A stretch of DNA of 64,000 nucleotides, from contig NZ_CP048411.1 of assembly GCF_019355055.1 (NCBI RefSeq), positions 1,426,001-1,490,000 of the forward strand, written 5' to 3'. Positions 16,452 through 26,239 of this stretch are shown in pieces (within the stretch, counting starts at the first letter, position 1; each line of letters begins with the position of its first letter). The position numbers and the translations under genes were made by a program. This DNA comes from Pseudomonas sp. MTM4 (GTDB lineage: Bacteria > Pseudomonadota > Gammaproteobacteria > Pseudomonadales > Pseudomonadaceae). Under the pieces are notes generated by a model. It made no database searches. It was not told the DNA's origin and saw only the letters and a program-made list of their open reading frames with translations.

Positions 16452-18059
16452 TCAGGACAGTTCGGCGCGCAGCTTCAGTTTGTCGATCTTGTTCGATGCG
16501 TTGGTCGGCAGTTGCTCGAAGAACACCACCTTGCGCGGCACCTTGTAGTTGGCCATGTGTTCGCGCGACCAGGCGATCAGGTCAAATGCGTCGAGTATCG
16601 CGCCGCTTTTGCGCACCACGCAGGCGCAGCCCACCTCGCCCATGCGCTCATCGGGAACGCCGATCACCGCCACCAATGCAACGTCCGGATGCTCGCCGAG
16701 TGCGGCCTCGATCTCGGCCGGATAGCAGTTGAAACCACCGACGATGAACATGTCCTTGAGCCGCCCGGTGATGCGCAGATTGCCGCTGGGATCCAGGCTG
16801 CCGACGTCGCCGGTGTGCAGCCAGCCCTCCGCGTCGATGGCCTCGGCGGTGGCGCCGGGGTCGTCGAAATAGCCCTGCATCACATGGAAGCCGCGCAAGC
16901 AGATTTCGCCGTTCTCCCCCGGTGGTACCGGTCGGTTGTCGGCGTCGACGATGCGCACCTCCGTACCGGGGATGGGCTGGCCGCTGGTGCCGGCAATGAC
17001 TTCCGCGGCAGCGGCCGGGTCGCAGATGGTCGCCAGCCCGCCGCATTCGGTCAGGCCATAGGCGGTCGTCACCACCTCGCAACCCAGCTCGCCGCGGATG
17101 CGCTCGATCAATTGCGGCGGGATGGTCGATGCGCCGGTAACGGCAATTCTCAGGCTGCCCAGATCGGTGTTTTGCAGATTCGGGTGCGCCAGCATCGACA
17201 GGTACAGCGTCGGCGGGCCGGGTAATACGGTGATCCGTTCGCTGGCGACCCGCTCGAAAATCTGTTCAGCGTCGAACACCGCATGCGGCAGGATCGTCGC
17301 GCCAGCCAGCAGGCAAGTCAGCCAGCCGGCTTTGTAGCCGAATGAATGGAAGAACGGATTGACGATCAGGTAACGGTCGCCCGGCACCAGGCCGATGATC
17401 CGGGCGTATTCGCCAAAGGCGCGCAGGCTTTGACCGTGGGCATTCATCACGCCCTTGGGTTTGCCGGTGGTGCCAGAGGTATAGAGCAGATCCGACAGAT
17501 CTTCCGCGCGCACCGCCTGGGCGCGTTCGCAGGCGGCTTGCGGCGATACCGTCGAGCCGATGGCCACGAGCGCATCCAGGCTGAAATCCGCCGCAGCCGA
17601 CGGGGCTTCGCCCAGCACCACTACATGTCGCAGGCCCGCTGGCCGGTGTGGCGCCAGCATTGCCGGATAGTCCACGCCGAGAAACTGCCCCTGCACGAAT
17701 AGCAGGCGCGTACGGCTACGCGACAGGATATCCGCCGCCTCGGCGCCCTTCATGCGGGTGTTGAGCGGCACCAGCACCGCGCCGGCGCATAGTAGGCCGA
17801 GGGCCAGCAGCACCCAGTCAATGCAGTTCGGCGCCCAGATGGCGACTCGATCGCCCGCCTTCACACCGAGCGCCATCAACCCGCGGGTGATAGCCAGAGC
17901 GTGCTCGGGCAGCTCGGCATAGTCGATTCGCCGCTCGCCATCTTCCAGCGCTGTGCGCCCCGCATGGACCTCGGCGGCAGAAAACAGCAGCGCAGGCAGC
18001 GTCTGGATGGCGCGGACGTCAGCGTCGGCGCGGGTCGAAGGGGTCGTCAGCACGGTCAT
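16452..18059 (-). CDS. acyl-CoA ligase (FadD3/steroid carboxylate type)
   Basis: 535 residues, ANL superfamily. SDLLYTSGTTGKPKGVMNAH is the intact phosphate loop; TAYGLTECGG (A5) and GWLHTGDVGSLDPSGNLRITGR (A7-A8) follow, and a C-terminal NKIDKLKLRAEL carries the A10 lysine. Forms an acyl-CoA from a free acid with ATP. In this neighbourhood the substrate could be a bile acid side chain or the hydrindane propionate (HIP) left after ring cleavage. ATG at 18059 with GAGG upstream, 16 nt after the KshB-like gene. Confidence 0.83.
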   Translation of the reverse strand: MTVLTTPSTRADADVRAIQTLPALLFSAAEVHAGRTALEDGERRIDYAELPEHALAITRGLMALGVKAGDRVAIWAPNCIDWVLLALGLLCAGAVLVPLNTRMKGAEAADILSRSRTRLLFVQGQFLGVDYPAMLAPHRPAGLRHVVVLGEAPSAAADFSLDALVAIGSTVSPQAACERAQAVRAEDLSDLLYTSGTTGKPKGVMNAHGQSLRAFGEYARIIGLVPGDRYLIVNPFFHSFGYKAGWLTCLLAGATILPHAVFDAEQIFERVASERITVLPGPPTLYLSMLAHPNLQNTDLGSLRIAVTGASTIPPQLIERIRGELGCEVVTTAYGLTECGGLATICDPAAAAEVIAGTSGQPIPGTEVRIVDADNRPVPPGENGEICLRGFHVMQGYFDDPGATAEAIDAEGWLHTGDVGSLDPSGNLRITGRLKDMFIVGGFNCYPAEIEAALGEHPDVALVAVIGVPDERMGEVGCACVVRKSGAILDAFDLIAWSREHMANYKVPRKVVFFEQLPTNASNKIDKLKLRAELS

Positions 18060-18075
18060 GTCAGCCTCGGTTCAA

Positions 18076-19107
18076 TCAGTCGGGAAAACGCAGGTGGACG
18101 TAGCTGCTGAGCGCGATGGCCTGGCAGGCCAGCGTCCAGCCTTCCTTCAGTTCGTCCGCATCCAGGGCATCATTGGCCAGCAGCTCGACGTCACCCTCCA
18201 CCAGGGTGCACATGCAGGAGGCGCAGGCGCCGACCAGACAGGAGTGCGGCGCTTGCAGCCCTTCCCGGCGCATCGCCGCCAGCAGCAGCTCGCCAGGTTC
18301 GCAGTCGATGGTGTGGCGCTCGCCGTCCAGCTCGACAGTCAGACGCGTCGCGGTAGCGCCGGCATGCTCCACCACATCGGCGGGCTGCTCGCCCTCGCCC
18401 GGCAGCGAGACGAACCGTTCGACGTGTACCGCCTGGTTCGGCAAGCCAGCGGCCTTCAGCGCGGTGACAGCGCCATCCATGAACGGTCCCGGCCCGCAAA
18501 TGAACGCCTCGGCGTGACCGAAGCCCTCGGCGAACGCGGCCAGTTGCTCGGGCGAGGGACGGCCCTGCACGCTGTCCAGCCAGTGGATCACCTGCAACCG
18601 CCGCGGATGGAAGGTGGCCAGCTCACGCAGCAGGTCACGGAAGATCACCGACGCCTCGTCGCGGTTGGCATATATCAGGCGAACCCGGCCGTGCCCCTGT
18701 TTCAGCGCCGCGCGCAGGATCGACAGCACCGGTGTGATACCGCTCCCGCCAGCGAACAGCAGCAGGTCGGTGTCCAGCGATTTGGGCACGAACACACCGG
18801 CCGGCGGCAGCACCTGAACGCTGTCGCCGGGCCTTAACCGGTCGCATAGCCAGTTCGAGCCGCGACCGTCCTCCACTCGTTTGACGGTGACGCGCAGCGA
18901 CTCGTCTTCCAGCGGCGAGCTGGACAGCGAGTAGCAGCGCGGCAGCCAATCATCGCCGTGGGGAATACGCAGGGTGAGGAACTGGCCAGGGCGGTATTCG
19001 AAACGCCGGATCAGAGCCTCAGGCACGTCGAAGACGAAGGAGCAGCTGTCGGCGGTCTCGTGGATCACCTCGGCGACCTGCAGCGTGATGTATTCGGGCG
19101 CGTTCAT
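18076..19107 (-). CDS. 3-ketosteroid 9alpha-hydroxylase reductase-like (KshB-like)
   Basis: 343 residues in the KshB order: FAD-binding barrel with RCYSLSSSP (about 57-65), NAD-binding domain with GGSGITPVLSI and CGPGPFM, then a C-terminal plant-type 2Fe-2S domain with HSCLVGACASCMC and a final Cys in LACQ. It would pass electrons from NADH to the Rieske oxygenase KshA, which opens ring B. No KshA-type gene lies within the window, so the partner must be elsewhere or the reductase serves another oxygenase. Starts 2 nt after the SDR gene. Confidence 0.8.
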   Translation of the reverse strand: MNAPEYITLQVAEVIHETADSCSFVFDVPEALIRRFEYRPGQFLTLRIPHGDDWLPRCYSLSSSPLEDESLRVTVKRVEDGRGSNWLCDRLRPGDSVQVLPPAGVFVPKSLDTDLLLFAGGSGITPVLSILRAALKQGHGRVRLIYANRDEASVIFRDLLRELATFHPRRLQVIHWLDSVQGRPSPEQLAAFAEGFGHAEAFICGPGPFMDGAVTALKAAGLPNQAVHVERFVSLPGEGEQPADVVEHAGATATRLTVELDGERHTIDCEPGELLLAAMRREGLQAPHSCLVGACASCMCTLVEGDVELLANDALDADELKEGWTLACQAIALSSYVHLRFPD

Positions 19108-19109
19108 GT

Positions 19110-19865
19110 CTAGATACTCATGACGAACTGGCCACTATCGATGCGCAGTTCGATGCCATTGATCGCCCGCGACTCGTCCGAGGCGAGAAAGACCATGGCA
19201 TTGGCCACGTCTTCTGGCCGGCAGGCCCGGTTCATGGGGTCCGTGTCGATGGTCAGCCGCTCCGGATCGATACCCGGTGGGTAGATCGCACGGGTCATGG
19301 GCGTAAGCACGCCGTCCGGATGCAGCGAATTGCAGCGGATGCGGTGCGCCCGGCCAAAGGCCGCGACACTGCGCGTGAGTGCACTGATAGCGCCCTTGCT
19401 GGCGCTGTAGGCCAGAAAGTCGGGCTTGCCGGCAATCGCGGCAATCGAGGACAGGTTGATGATCGAGCCGCCCCCGCCGCGCTTCATCAGTGCGACCGCC
19501 GTCTGGCAACCGAGGAATACGCTATCGGCGTTGACTCGCATCAGCGTCTGCCAGTCGGCCAGAGTGGTCTGTTCGATCGTCCCGGCCTTGAGGATGCCCG
19601 CGTTATTGACCAGCACGTCGAGCCGGCCATAGCGCTCATCCACTAGCGCGCCCAGCGCTTGCCAGCCATCGGGATCGCTGACGTCCTGCTGCACGAACGA
19701 CACCGCGTCGCCCAACTCGTGAGCCAGACGACGTCCGGCCTCGACGTTCAGGTCAGTCAGCAGCACCTGTGCGCCTTCAGCGGCGAACTGGCGCACGGCG
19801 CATTCGCCCATGCCGCTGGCGCCGCCCGTGACGATCGTCACCTTGTCCCGCAAACGTGCACTCAT
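19110..19865 (-). CDS. SDR resembling 3beta/17beta-hydroxysteroid dehydrogenase
   Basis: 251 residues, classical SDR: VTGGASGMG, NNAGIL, catalytic Ser in NLSSIAA, YSASKGA. The run NSLHPDGVLTPM and the SVFLGCQ segment closely resemble, from memory, the Comamonas testosteroni 3beta/17beta-HSD (NSIHPDGIYTPM, SVFIGCQ). It would interconvert steroid hydroxyl and keto groups with NAD(H). Start set at the second ATG (19865), 7 nt from GAGGG; the first ATG at 19871 is too close to that site. Lies 10 nt downstream of the KstD gene. Confidence 0.78.
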   Translation of the reverse strand: MSARLRDKVTIVTGGASGMGECAVRQFAAEGAQVLLTDLNVEAGRRLAHELGDAVSFVQQDVSDPDGWQALGALVDERYGRLDVLVNNAGILKAGTIEQTTLADWQTLMRVNADSVFLGCQTAVALMKRGGGGSIINLSSIAAIAGKPDFLAYSASKGAISALTRSVAAFGRAHRIRCNSLHPDGVLTPMTRAIYPPGIDPERLTIDTDPMNRACRPEDVANAMVFLASDESRAINGIELRIDSGQFVMSI

Positions 19866-19875
19866 GAGCATGCCC

Positions 19876-21585
19876 TCACGCCGTTGCCGACAGGTGGTGC
19901 GCGGCTATGTAGCCGAAGGTCATGGCCGGGCCGAGCGTGGCGCCGGCGCCCGGATAGCGCGTGCCCATGACCGACGCTGAGGTATTGCCGATGGCGTATA
20001 GGCCGGCAATTGGCAAGCCGTCCTCGCGTAGCACCTGGGCATTCGCGTTGGTCAGCAGCCCGCCCTTGGTGCCGATGTCGCCGGCATTCATCCGCATCGC
20101 ATAGAACGGCCCCTTGTCCAGCGGCGCCAGGCAAGGGTTGGGTTTGACGTTCGAGTCGCCGTAGTAACGGTCGAAGACGTTGCCGCCGCGAGCGAAGTCC
20201 TCGTCGATACCGCTGCTGGCGAAGCGGTTCACGCGCGCCACGGTATCTTTCAACCCGTCAGCGTCGACGCCGATTTGGCGGGCCAGATCGTCCAGACTGT
20301 CGGCCTTCCAGTAGACGCTGCCCAGCCATTCCTTGCGCAGGCGGCTGTCCGGCATGATCTGCGCCGGCATCAGTGGGCCCATCGCATAGCCGAAGCGGAA
20401 CCTGGCATCGAAGATCACCCAGGCGGGCACGCTTTTGCCGCCGCTGGTCTCGTTGTCGCGGTACATCGCATCGACGAATTCCAGATAAGGCGCGGCTTCG
20501 TTGACGAAGCGCCGACCCTGGCCGTTGACCACGATGGCGCCGGGAAAGGCCCGCTCGGCGAACACCCCGCGTGACTGCGGCTCACCCGGCACCTGTAGCG
20601 TCGGCGCCCACCACGCCCAGTCCAGCAGGTCGGTGGCGGCACCGATCTTCTGCCCCGCCTCCAATGCCGCTCCGGTGTTGCCGCCCTTGGGCGTGGCGCT
20701 CCATTCGTGATTGTTCGGCTGCGGCAGATATCGGTCGCGCAGAGCCTGGTTCTGCTCGAAACCGCCGGCACCGAGAATCACCCCGCGCCGCGCGCGGATG
20801 GCCATCGCCTGGCCGTCGCGCTCGACGACCACGCCCGTCACCACGCCGTCTTCCTCGATCAGTTCGCGGAAGCCGGTGTTCAGCCACAGGGGAATGTTGC
20901 GGTCGAGCATGGAGGCGCGCAGGCTCGCCACCAGGGCGTTGCCGAGCGCGGTGCGGCGGTCGCGGCGGGTCTTCTTGCGCCAAGCGAAGTCGAACTTGTA
21001 GCGCAGCATCAGCCAGAGCACCAGCAGCCGCCAGCCCGGCGTCTTGGCCATGGCCTTGTGGGCGTGCCGCGCGGTCCAGGCGATGCGCCCCATCAGCAAC
21101 GTAGTCGGCGAGGCCTCGCGCAGGTTTTCCAGTTCCGCGCCCAACACGCTGACGTCGAACAGTTCCGGGTCCAGGCTGCGCCCGCCCTTCAGGGCGCCGG
21201 GCAGGTCCTGGTAATAATCCGGGTATTTGTCGGCCACCGTGTAATGCACCCGGGTCTGCTCCTCCAGGTACTGGATCATCACCGGGGCGTGGGTCAGGTA
21301 GGCATGCAGGCGTGACTCGTCGACCCGGTCGCCGATCGCAGCCTTGAGGTAGGTCATGGCCTGCTCGTAGCTGTCCTTGCCGCCGATCTTCTTGAAGTAG
21401 TGATTGCCGGGGATCCAGATGCCGCCGCCGGACAGCGCCGAGGTGCCGCCGTACTGCGCGGCCTTTTCCACTACCAGCACCGACAGCCCCTGGTCGGCAG
21501 CGGTTATCGCTGCCGTCATCGCACCGGCTCCCGAGCCGACTACCACGACGTCGTAAGTGTCTGGATGACTCTTGTTGTTATGCAT
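19876..21585 (-). CDS. kstD: 3-ketosteroid delta1-dehydrogenase (KstD/TesH type)
   Basis: 569-residue flavoprotein. FAD site VVVVGSGAGAMTAA at about 13-26 and GGTSALSGGG. The C-terminal RYPGAGATLGPAMTFGY contains the Tyr-x3-Gly pair (Tyr544, Gly548) that matches catalytic Tyr487/Gly491 of Rhodococcus KSTD1; a PDYYQDLPG segment near residue 125 carries a candidate for its Tyr119. It inserts the C1-C2 double bond into 3-ketosteroids, which leads to ring B opening and ring A aromatisation. First gene of a tight minus-strand operon with the SDR, KshB-like reductase, acyl-CoA ligase and OYE genes. Confidence 0.85.
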   Translation of the reverse strand: MHNNKSHPDTYDVVVVGSGAGAMTAAITAADQGLSVLVVEKAAQYGGTSALSGGGIWIPGNHYFKKIGGKDSYEQAMTYLKAAIGDRVDESRLHAYLTHAPVMIQYLEEQTRVHYTVADKYPDYYQDLPGALKGGRSLDPELFDVSVLGAELENLREASPTTLLMGRIAWTARHAHKAMAKTPGWRLLVLWLMLRYKFDFAWRKKTRRDRRTALGNALVASLRASMLDRNIPLWLNTGFRELIEEDGVVTGVVVERDGQAMAIRARRGVILGAGGFEQNQALRDRYLPQPNNHEWSATPKGGNTGAALEAGQKIGAATDLLDWAWWAPTLQVPGEPQSRGVFAERAFPGAIVVNGQGRRFVNEAAPYLEFVDAMYRDNETSGGKSVPAWVIFDARFRFGYAMGPLMPAQIMPDSRLRKEWLGSVYWKADSLDDLARQIGVDADGLKDTVARVNRFASSGIDEDFARGGNVFDRYYGDSNVKPNPCLAPLDKGPFYAMRMNAGDIGTKGGLLTNANAQVLREDGLPIAGLYAIGNTSASVMGTRYPGAGATLGPAMTFGYIAAHHLSATA

Positions 21586-21644
21586 GTTCCGGACTCACTT
21601 GCTTGATCGATCGAACCGCCGTCGCACAGACAGCGGCATGGCTG

Positions 21645-22835
21645 TCACACGTAGGGGTCGGGATTGGGCAGGCCGAGCTGGACGGCGCCATAGGTACGGG
21701 CAAACGCGGCCACGTTGTTGGAGATGTGCCCGCGGGCCTGGTGCAGGTCGCGGAAAATCCGCGCCACCGGATTGCTCTCATAGAGCCCGGACGCGGCCAT
21801 GCAGCGCAGGATGCCGCTGACCTTCTCGGCGCAGGTATTGGTCACGTAGGCCGACTGGTAGCGATACAGCAGGCGGGTTTCCACATCCGGGAAGGCGTTA
21901 CCGGCGGAGATTTCCTGCAACTGCTCGTAGTTGCGATCGAGCACCAGACGCAGCATGTCCAGGGTCAGCGAGGCATCGGCCACGGTTTCCTGGGCGAGCG
22001 GGTCCTCTGCGGTTTTCGCACCGTGCTTGCCGATATGCCGCGCGGCGTTTTCACGGAACTCGTTGATCGCACCCTGCAGCGCGCCCAAGCAAGAGGTGGA
22101 AACAGCGCGGGTGAACACCTGGGCGAAAGGAATGCCGTACAGCGGGTTGGGGTTGGCTTCGCGGCCCGGGGTCGCTTCGAGGCTTGAATTGTTGGTGCGC
22201 TGAACGCGGTGCGCCGGCACGAATGCATCCTCCACGACGATGTCGTGACTACCGGTACCGCGCAGCCCCAGGACGTCCCAGTTGTGCTCGATGCGATAGT
22301 CGCTGCGTGGCACTAGGAAGGTGCCGTGCTCGGAGCCCTCGCCGTTCTCGTCGGCCGGGATAATTCCGCCCAAAAGACACCAATGGCAGTGTTCGCTGCC
22401 GCTGGAAAAGCCCCAGCGACCGCTGATGCGAAAGCCGCCCTCCACAGGCGTCACCTTGGCTACCGGCATATAAGTTGAAGACATGAGCGTGGATTGATCC
22501 GAACCCCAGACGTCTTCCTGCGCCTGGAGCGGATAGCGGGCCAGCTGCCAGGGATGCACGCCGATGACGCCGTAGATCCAAGCGGTCGACATGCAGCCCT
22601 CGGCCAGCGCGATCTGGATTTCCGCAAATGTACGCAGGTCGGCCTCGTAGCCACCGAAACGCTTGGGTTGCAGGACCTTGAACAGGCCGGCTTCCTGCAG
22701 ATCGGCGATGGTTTCGTCCGGCACCTTCTGCTGGCTTTCCGCTTGTGCGGCGCGCGCTTTAAGCACGGGGATCATTTGCCGCGCGCGCTCGATCAGGTCG
22801 ACTTCTTGTTGTGTTTTCTGGCGAGTGGCTGCCAT
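21645..22835 (-). CDS. flavin-dependent monooxygenase oxygenase component (HsaA-like)
   Basis: 396 residues with the acyl-CoA-dehydrogenase fold of group D flavin monooxygenases: GFSSGSEHCHWCLLGG, VLGLRGTGSHDIVVEDAFVP, and a C-terminal ARIFRDLHQARGHISNN. This fits HsaA/TesA2, which hydroxylates the aromatised ring of 3-HSA with reduced flavin; p-hydroxyphenylacetate hydroxylase C2 is a close relative and a possible alternative. The matching reductase is encoded at 26240-27241. ATG at 22835 with GAGG upstream; an operator-like palindrome lies at 22912-22927. Confidence 0.82.
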   Translation of the reverse strand: MAATRQKTQQEVDLIERARQMIPVLKARAAQAESQQKVPDETIADLQEAGLFKVLQPKRFGGYEADLRTFAEIQIALAEGCMSTAWIYGVIGVHPWQLARYPLQAQEDVWGSDQSTLMSSTYMPVAKVTPVEGGFRISGRWGFSSGSEHCHWCLLGGIIPADENGEGSEHGTFLVPRSDYRIEHNWDVLGLRGTGSHDIVVEDAFVPAHRVQRTNNSSLEATPGREANPNPLYGIPFAQVFTRAVSTSCLGALQGAINEFRENAARHIGKHGAKTAEDPLAQETVADASLTLDMLRLVLDRNYEQLQEISAGNAFPDVETRLLYRYQSAYVTNTCAEKVSGILRCMAASGLYESNPVARIFRDLHQARGHISNNVAAFARTYGAVQLGLPNPDPYV

Positions 22836-22911
22836 CTCTGATTCCTCTATAGCGCCGCTGCGAGGAAGGCGCGGCTGTTCTGATTATCGGAAGCCGGAGC
22901 TGGCAGACTCA

Positions 22912-22927
22912 TCGTCAAAGCGGACTA
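22912..22927. promoter_or_regulatory. candidate island operator upstream of the HsaA-like gene
   Basis: TCGTCA-AAGC-GGACTA: each arm differs by one base from the TCGTCC-N4-GGACGA palindrome. It lies in the 117-bp gap between the amidase stop (22953) and the oxygenase start (22835). Confidence 0.5.
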
Positions 22928-22952
22928 GCAGAGGGTCAAAAAACACGGCCAA

Positions 22953-24545
22953 TCACACCGGCAGGCCAGGGCGGCGCGACGACCAGGGACGGACCTGTTC
23001 CAGCTGCCCGGCCAGGCGCAGCAGCAGGTCCTCGCCACCCAGGCGCGCGGTGAACATCATCCCCACCGGCAACCCCTCCTCGCTCCAGCCGAGCGGCAAC
23101 GAGATCGCCGGCTGCCCGCTGACGTTGGCCAGCACCGTGAAGGAGGCGCTGCCCATGGCCTTCTGCATGTAGCTTTCCCAGGGTTGCGAGAGGCGCAGCT
23201 CGCCGAGCTTGGGCGGCAGGTTGGCGGTGACTGGCGAAAGAATCAGGTCGAAGCGTTCGAACGGGCGCTCCATTTGCTCGCTGATGGTCTCGAACGCGTG
23301 CCGGGCGCGGTACAGCTCGAGCCCACTGACCCGCTCGCCATTGCCCAGCACGACATGTGTGATCTGCTCCAGCTCGTCTGTGTTCAGCTTGCGCCCGAGC
23401 ATATCTTCGCGGTCACGGATGCTGGCCAGCAGCGCGGTGGCGCTCACCTTGCCATGGGCCGAGAACAGCTCGCGCGGGTCGACCGGCAGGGTCAGTTCCT
23501 CGATCTCATGACCCTGGCCGAGCAAGAGTTTCACGGTGTCGTCGAGCACCTGCGCCACTGCCGGGTCCAGCGTCGCACCGGTCAGCGAACGGCTGACCAG
23601 CGCAATTTTCAGGCGCCCGGGATCGCGCTCCACCGCCTCGACGAAGGGGCGCTCCAGTGGCTGGGTCCAGTATGGGCTGCCGGCCTCATGGCCCTGCCCC
23701 GCATCGAGAAACAGCGCCGTGTCGCGCACCGTGCGCGAAACCACGTGCGCCACGCTCGCGCCGAACCAGCCCTCGAAGCGGCCCGGACCGCTGGGCGTGC
23801 GGTAACGGCTGGGCTTCAGGCCGACCAGGCCGCAATAAGACGCCGGGATGCGAATCGAGCCGCCGCCGTCGGTGGCATGGGCCGCCGGTACGATGCCCGC
23901 CGCCACTGCCGCCGCCGCGCCGCCGGAGGAGCCTCCGGCGCTGCGCTCGAGATCCCAAGGGTTGCGAGTCTGGCCCCACAGCGCCGACTCGGTGGTGGTG
24001 GTCAGCCCGAACTCAGGGGTGGCAGTCTTGCCAAAGGGCACCGCACCGGCGGCCTGGTAACGCGCGATCAAGGTGCTGGTGAATTGCGACGGCGGGCCAT
24101 CCCGAAACAGTCGACTGCCATGGCTGGTCACGGTGCCAGCCAGATACGTGCTGAGATCTTTCACCAGCAGTGGCACGCCGGCCAGCGCACCCGTCTCGCG
24201 GGCCGCGCGACGTTCGTTCAGCAGCGCCCGAGCGTAATCCTCATGCAGCATGTTCACGGCGTTGACTTGCGGATTGACCGCCTCGCAGCGAGCAAGCGCC
24301 GCGGCCAACAGCTCCGCGCCTGTCAGCTCACCGCTACGCACCGCCTCGGCCATGGCCCAGGCGTCGAGCCCCGCGTATTGCTCTGACGTTAGGCCGGTGG
24401 TTCGCTCGCCTGCCAGGGCGAAGCGACCGAGCATCGTGGCGCCCAAAACCAGCGCGCCGGCTTTGAGTACCCCACGGCGCGGCCAGGCTGGCTGGATTTC
24501 TAGCTCGGCGAGAACGGGCTCGCCAGCGGGGTCGGTTTTGCTCAT
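22953..24545 (-). CDS. Tat-exported amidase (amidase signature family)
   Basis: 530 residues. The Ser-cisSer-Lys triad is visible: Lys in LLVKDLSTY, cis-Ser in the [16 protein letters not shown] signature, Ser in [12 protein letters not shown]. The N terminus has [10 protein letters not shown] followed by [16 protein letters not shown], a twin-arginine signal, so the enzyme should fold in the cytoplasm and act in the periplasm. Start at 24545 (MSKTDP), GGAG 7 nt upstream. In a bile-acid island an attractive substrate is the glycine or taurine amide of conjugated bile salts, but this is inference; family members have wide specificity. Confidence 0.8.
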   Translation of the reverse strand: MSKTDPAGEPVLAELEIQPAWPRRGVLKAGALVLGATMLGRFALAGERTTGLTSEQYAGLDAWAMAEAVRSGELTGAELLAAALARCEAVNPQVNAVNMLHEDYARALLNERRAARETGALAGVPLLVKDLSTYLAGTVTSHGSRLFRDGPPSQFTSTLIARYQAAGAVPFGKTATPEFGLTTTTESALWGQTRNPWDLERSAGGSSGGAAAAVAAGIVPAAHATDGGGSIRIPASYCGLVGLKPSRYRTPSGPGRFEGWFGASVAHVVSRTVRDTALFLDAGQGHEAGSPYWTQPLERPFVEAVERDPGRLKIALVSRSLTGATLDPAVAQVLDDTVKLLLGQGHEIEELTLPVDPRELFSAHGKVSATALLASIRDREDMLGRKLNTDELEQITHVVLGNGERVSGLELYRARHAFETISEQMERPFERFDLILSPVTANLPPKLGELRLSQPWESYMQKAMGSASFTVLANVSGQPAISLPLGWSEEGLPVGMMFTARLGGEDLLLRLAGQLEQVRPWSSRRPGLPV

Positions 24546-24622
24546 GGGAATGCTCCGATCATGAATGACGGTTTTTACGCAGGGCCGGCGCGACCTGGCA
24601 GCCACGACCGGGCCATGTCTGC

Positions 24623-26056
24623 TCAGTCAGCGGTGACCTGCGCCTGCAAGGTGGCGAGAAGGTTTTCGCCGTAGGGCGGCAAAAGGCCCCACTCGCCGCG
24701 CGGGTCATAGGCCGGCGCCTTGAATATGGTGCGTGCATGACTGAACTGACAGAAGCCCTCCCAGCCGTGGTAGTGCCCCATGCCCGAAGCGCCAACGCCA
24801 CCGAACGGGGCGTCATGCATGGCCGGATGCATCATCGCGTCGTTGATCGTCACGCCGCCCGACAAGGTGTGGCCGAGCACGTAATCCTGCTCGGCCTGGT
24901 CATGGCCGAAGTAATACAGTGCCAATGGCCGGGGCCTGCTGTTGATTTCTTCCACCACGGCGGGAAGGTCGCTGTAGGTCAGCAGCACCATTGCCGGGCC
25001 GAAGATCTCTTCTTGCATGACCAGGCTGTGCAACGGCGGGTTGACCACCACACTCAGCGGCCGCTTGCAGCAGCCAGGTACGGGCGCCTCGTCGGGGCAA
25101 CGGATGATCTCGGCGCCTTGCGCCTCGGCATCGGCCAGGTAACGGTCGATGCGCTGGAGGTGGCGCTCGTTGACCACCGCAACCAGGTCCGGGTTGCCGG
25201 CGGCTCGTGGGTACAGCACGCCAACCGCATCGCGGAGCGCGCCGATGAAGGCCTGTTTCTGTTCCACCGGCACGTAGACCAGATCCGGCGAGACGCAAAT
25301 CTGCCCGCCGTTGGTGAACTTGGCGATGGCCAGGCGCCGGGCCGCATCGGCGATGTCCGCACTGCGGCCGACAATGGCCGGCGACTTGCCGCCGAGCTCC
25401 AGCGTCACCGGTACGAGGTTCTCCGCGGCGCGGCGCATAACGTCCCGGCCAATTGAGGTACCGCCGGTAAATACCAGATGATCGAACGGCTGGCTGGCGA
25501 AGCCCTGTCCGACCTCGACGCCGCCCGTGACAATGGCCAGCTCTAAGGGATCGAAACGATCAGCGATGGCCTCCGCCAGCACCTGCGCAGTGTTGGGCAC
25601 GATCTCGGACGGCTTGAGAATTGCCCGGTTGCCGGCGGCGAGCACACCTGCAAGCGGGCTCAGCAAGGTAAACACCGGCGCGTTCCAGGTGCCGATGATG
25701 CCCACGCTGCCCTTGGGCCGATACTGCACCCATGCCTCGGCACCGAGCTGGTCATAGGGCGCAAACGGCGGCCGGGGCGAATCCTGCATCCACTGCTCGA
25801 AATGGCTGCGAGCGTGCTTGAGTGAACTCAGCGCACCGAGCACATCTGTCATCAGTGAATAGCCCGGATGGCGCCCACCAAAGTCGGCATCCATCGCCTC
25901 CAGCAGCCTGTTCTGCTCGGCCACCAGCAGTTCGATCACCGCTTGCAGCCGGCGTCGGCGGGTCGCGGCGTCGACCGGGCCCTCTCGGTCGTAAGCCTGA
26001 CGCTGTGCGCCAAGCAGCGCGCGCACTTCATCGATGGATCGCAGATATGCACTCAT
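24623..26056 (-). CDS. aldehyde dehydrogenase, coniferyl-aldehyde type (possible steroid aldehyde dehydrogenase)
   Basis: 477 residues. TLELGGKSPAIVG holds the catalytic Glu, FTNGGQICVSPD the catalytic Cys, and VFTGGTSIGR the NAD-binding turn. The start at 26056 (MSAYLRSIDE) has GGAGG 5 nt upstream; the open frame reaches 26635 on this strand, but that part crosses the divergent promoter and is not coding. Pseudomonas sp. Chol1 oxidises a C22 steroid aldehyde with a dedicated dehydrogenase (Sad); this is the only aldehyde dehydrogenase of this kind in the window and may fill that role. Confidence 0.8.
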   Translation of the reverse strand: MSAYLRSIDEVRALLGAQRQAYDREGPVDAATRRRRLQAVIELLVAEQNRLLEAMDADFGGRHPGYSLMTDVLGALSSLKHARSHFEQWMQDSPRPPFAPYDQLGAEAWVQYRPKGSVGIIGTWNAPVFTLLSPLAGVLAAGNRAILKPSEIVPNTAQVLAEAIADRFDPLELAIVTGGVEVGQGFASQPFDHLVFTGGTSIGRDVMRRAAENLVPVTLELGGKSPAIVGRSADIADAARRLAIAKFTNGGQICVSPDLVYVPVEQKQAFIGALRDAVGVLYPRAAGNPDLVAVVNERHLQRIDRYLADAEAQGAEIIRCPDEAPVPGCCKRPLSVVVNPPLHSLVMQEEIFGPAMVLLTYSDLPAVVEEINSRPRPLALYYFGHDQAEQDYVLGHTLSGGVTINDAMMHPAMHDAPFGGVGASGMGHYHGWEGFCQFSHARTIFKAPAYDPRGEWGLLPPYGENLLATLQAQVTAD

Positions 26057-26125
26057 AGGGCCTCCCGGGCGGCCGTGTCGTTCCTGGTCGACGGACACGT
26101 TAGCCCGCGCCATCCGGCCCCTGCC

Positions 26126-26141
26126 TCGTCCATCCGGACGA
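26126..26141. promoter_or_regulatory. candidate island operator, perfect copy
   Basis: TCGTCCATCCGGACGA, exact reverse complement of the site at 3529-3544. It lies in the gap between the divergent aldehyde dehydrogenase (start 26056, minus) and flavin reductase (start 26240, plus) genes, with a second copy 36 bp further right. Confidence 0.7.
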
Positions 26142-26161
26142 CACGCGGCGGACCGCGTTTT

Positions 26162-26177
26162 TAGTCCGTAAAGACGA
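26162..26177. promoter_or_regulatory. candidate island operator, second copy in the same promoter
   Basis: TAGTCCGTAAAGACGA: each arm differs by one base from TCGTCC-N4-GGACGA. Its centre is 36 bp from the perfect copy at 26126-26141, between divergent genes. Confidence 0.55.
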
Positions 26178-26239
26178 TGTTCCCACTTGCCCGACTGCCA
26201 ATACTGCGTCCACGACTGACCGGATTCACGAGGCAGACC

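Noticed and set aside
15432..17225. 597-codon open frame on the plus strand
   Set aside because: Antisense shadow of the OYE and acyl-CoA ligase genes, with His/Gln/Arg-rich composition typical of reverse frames.
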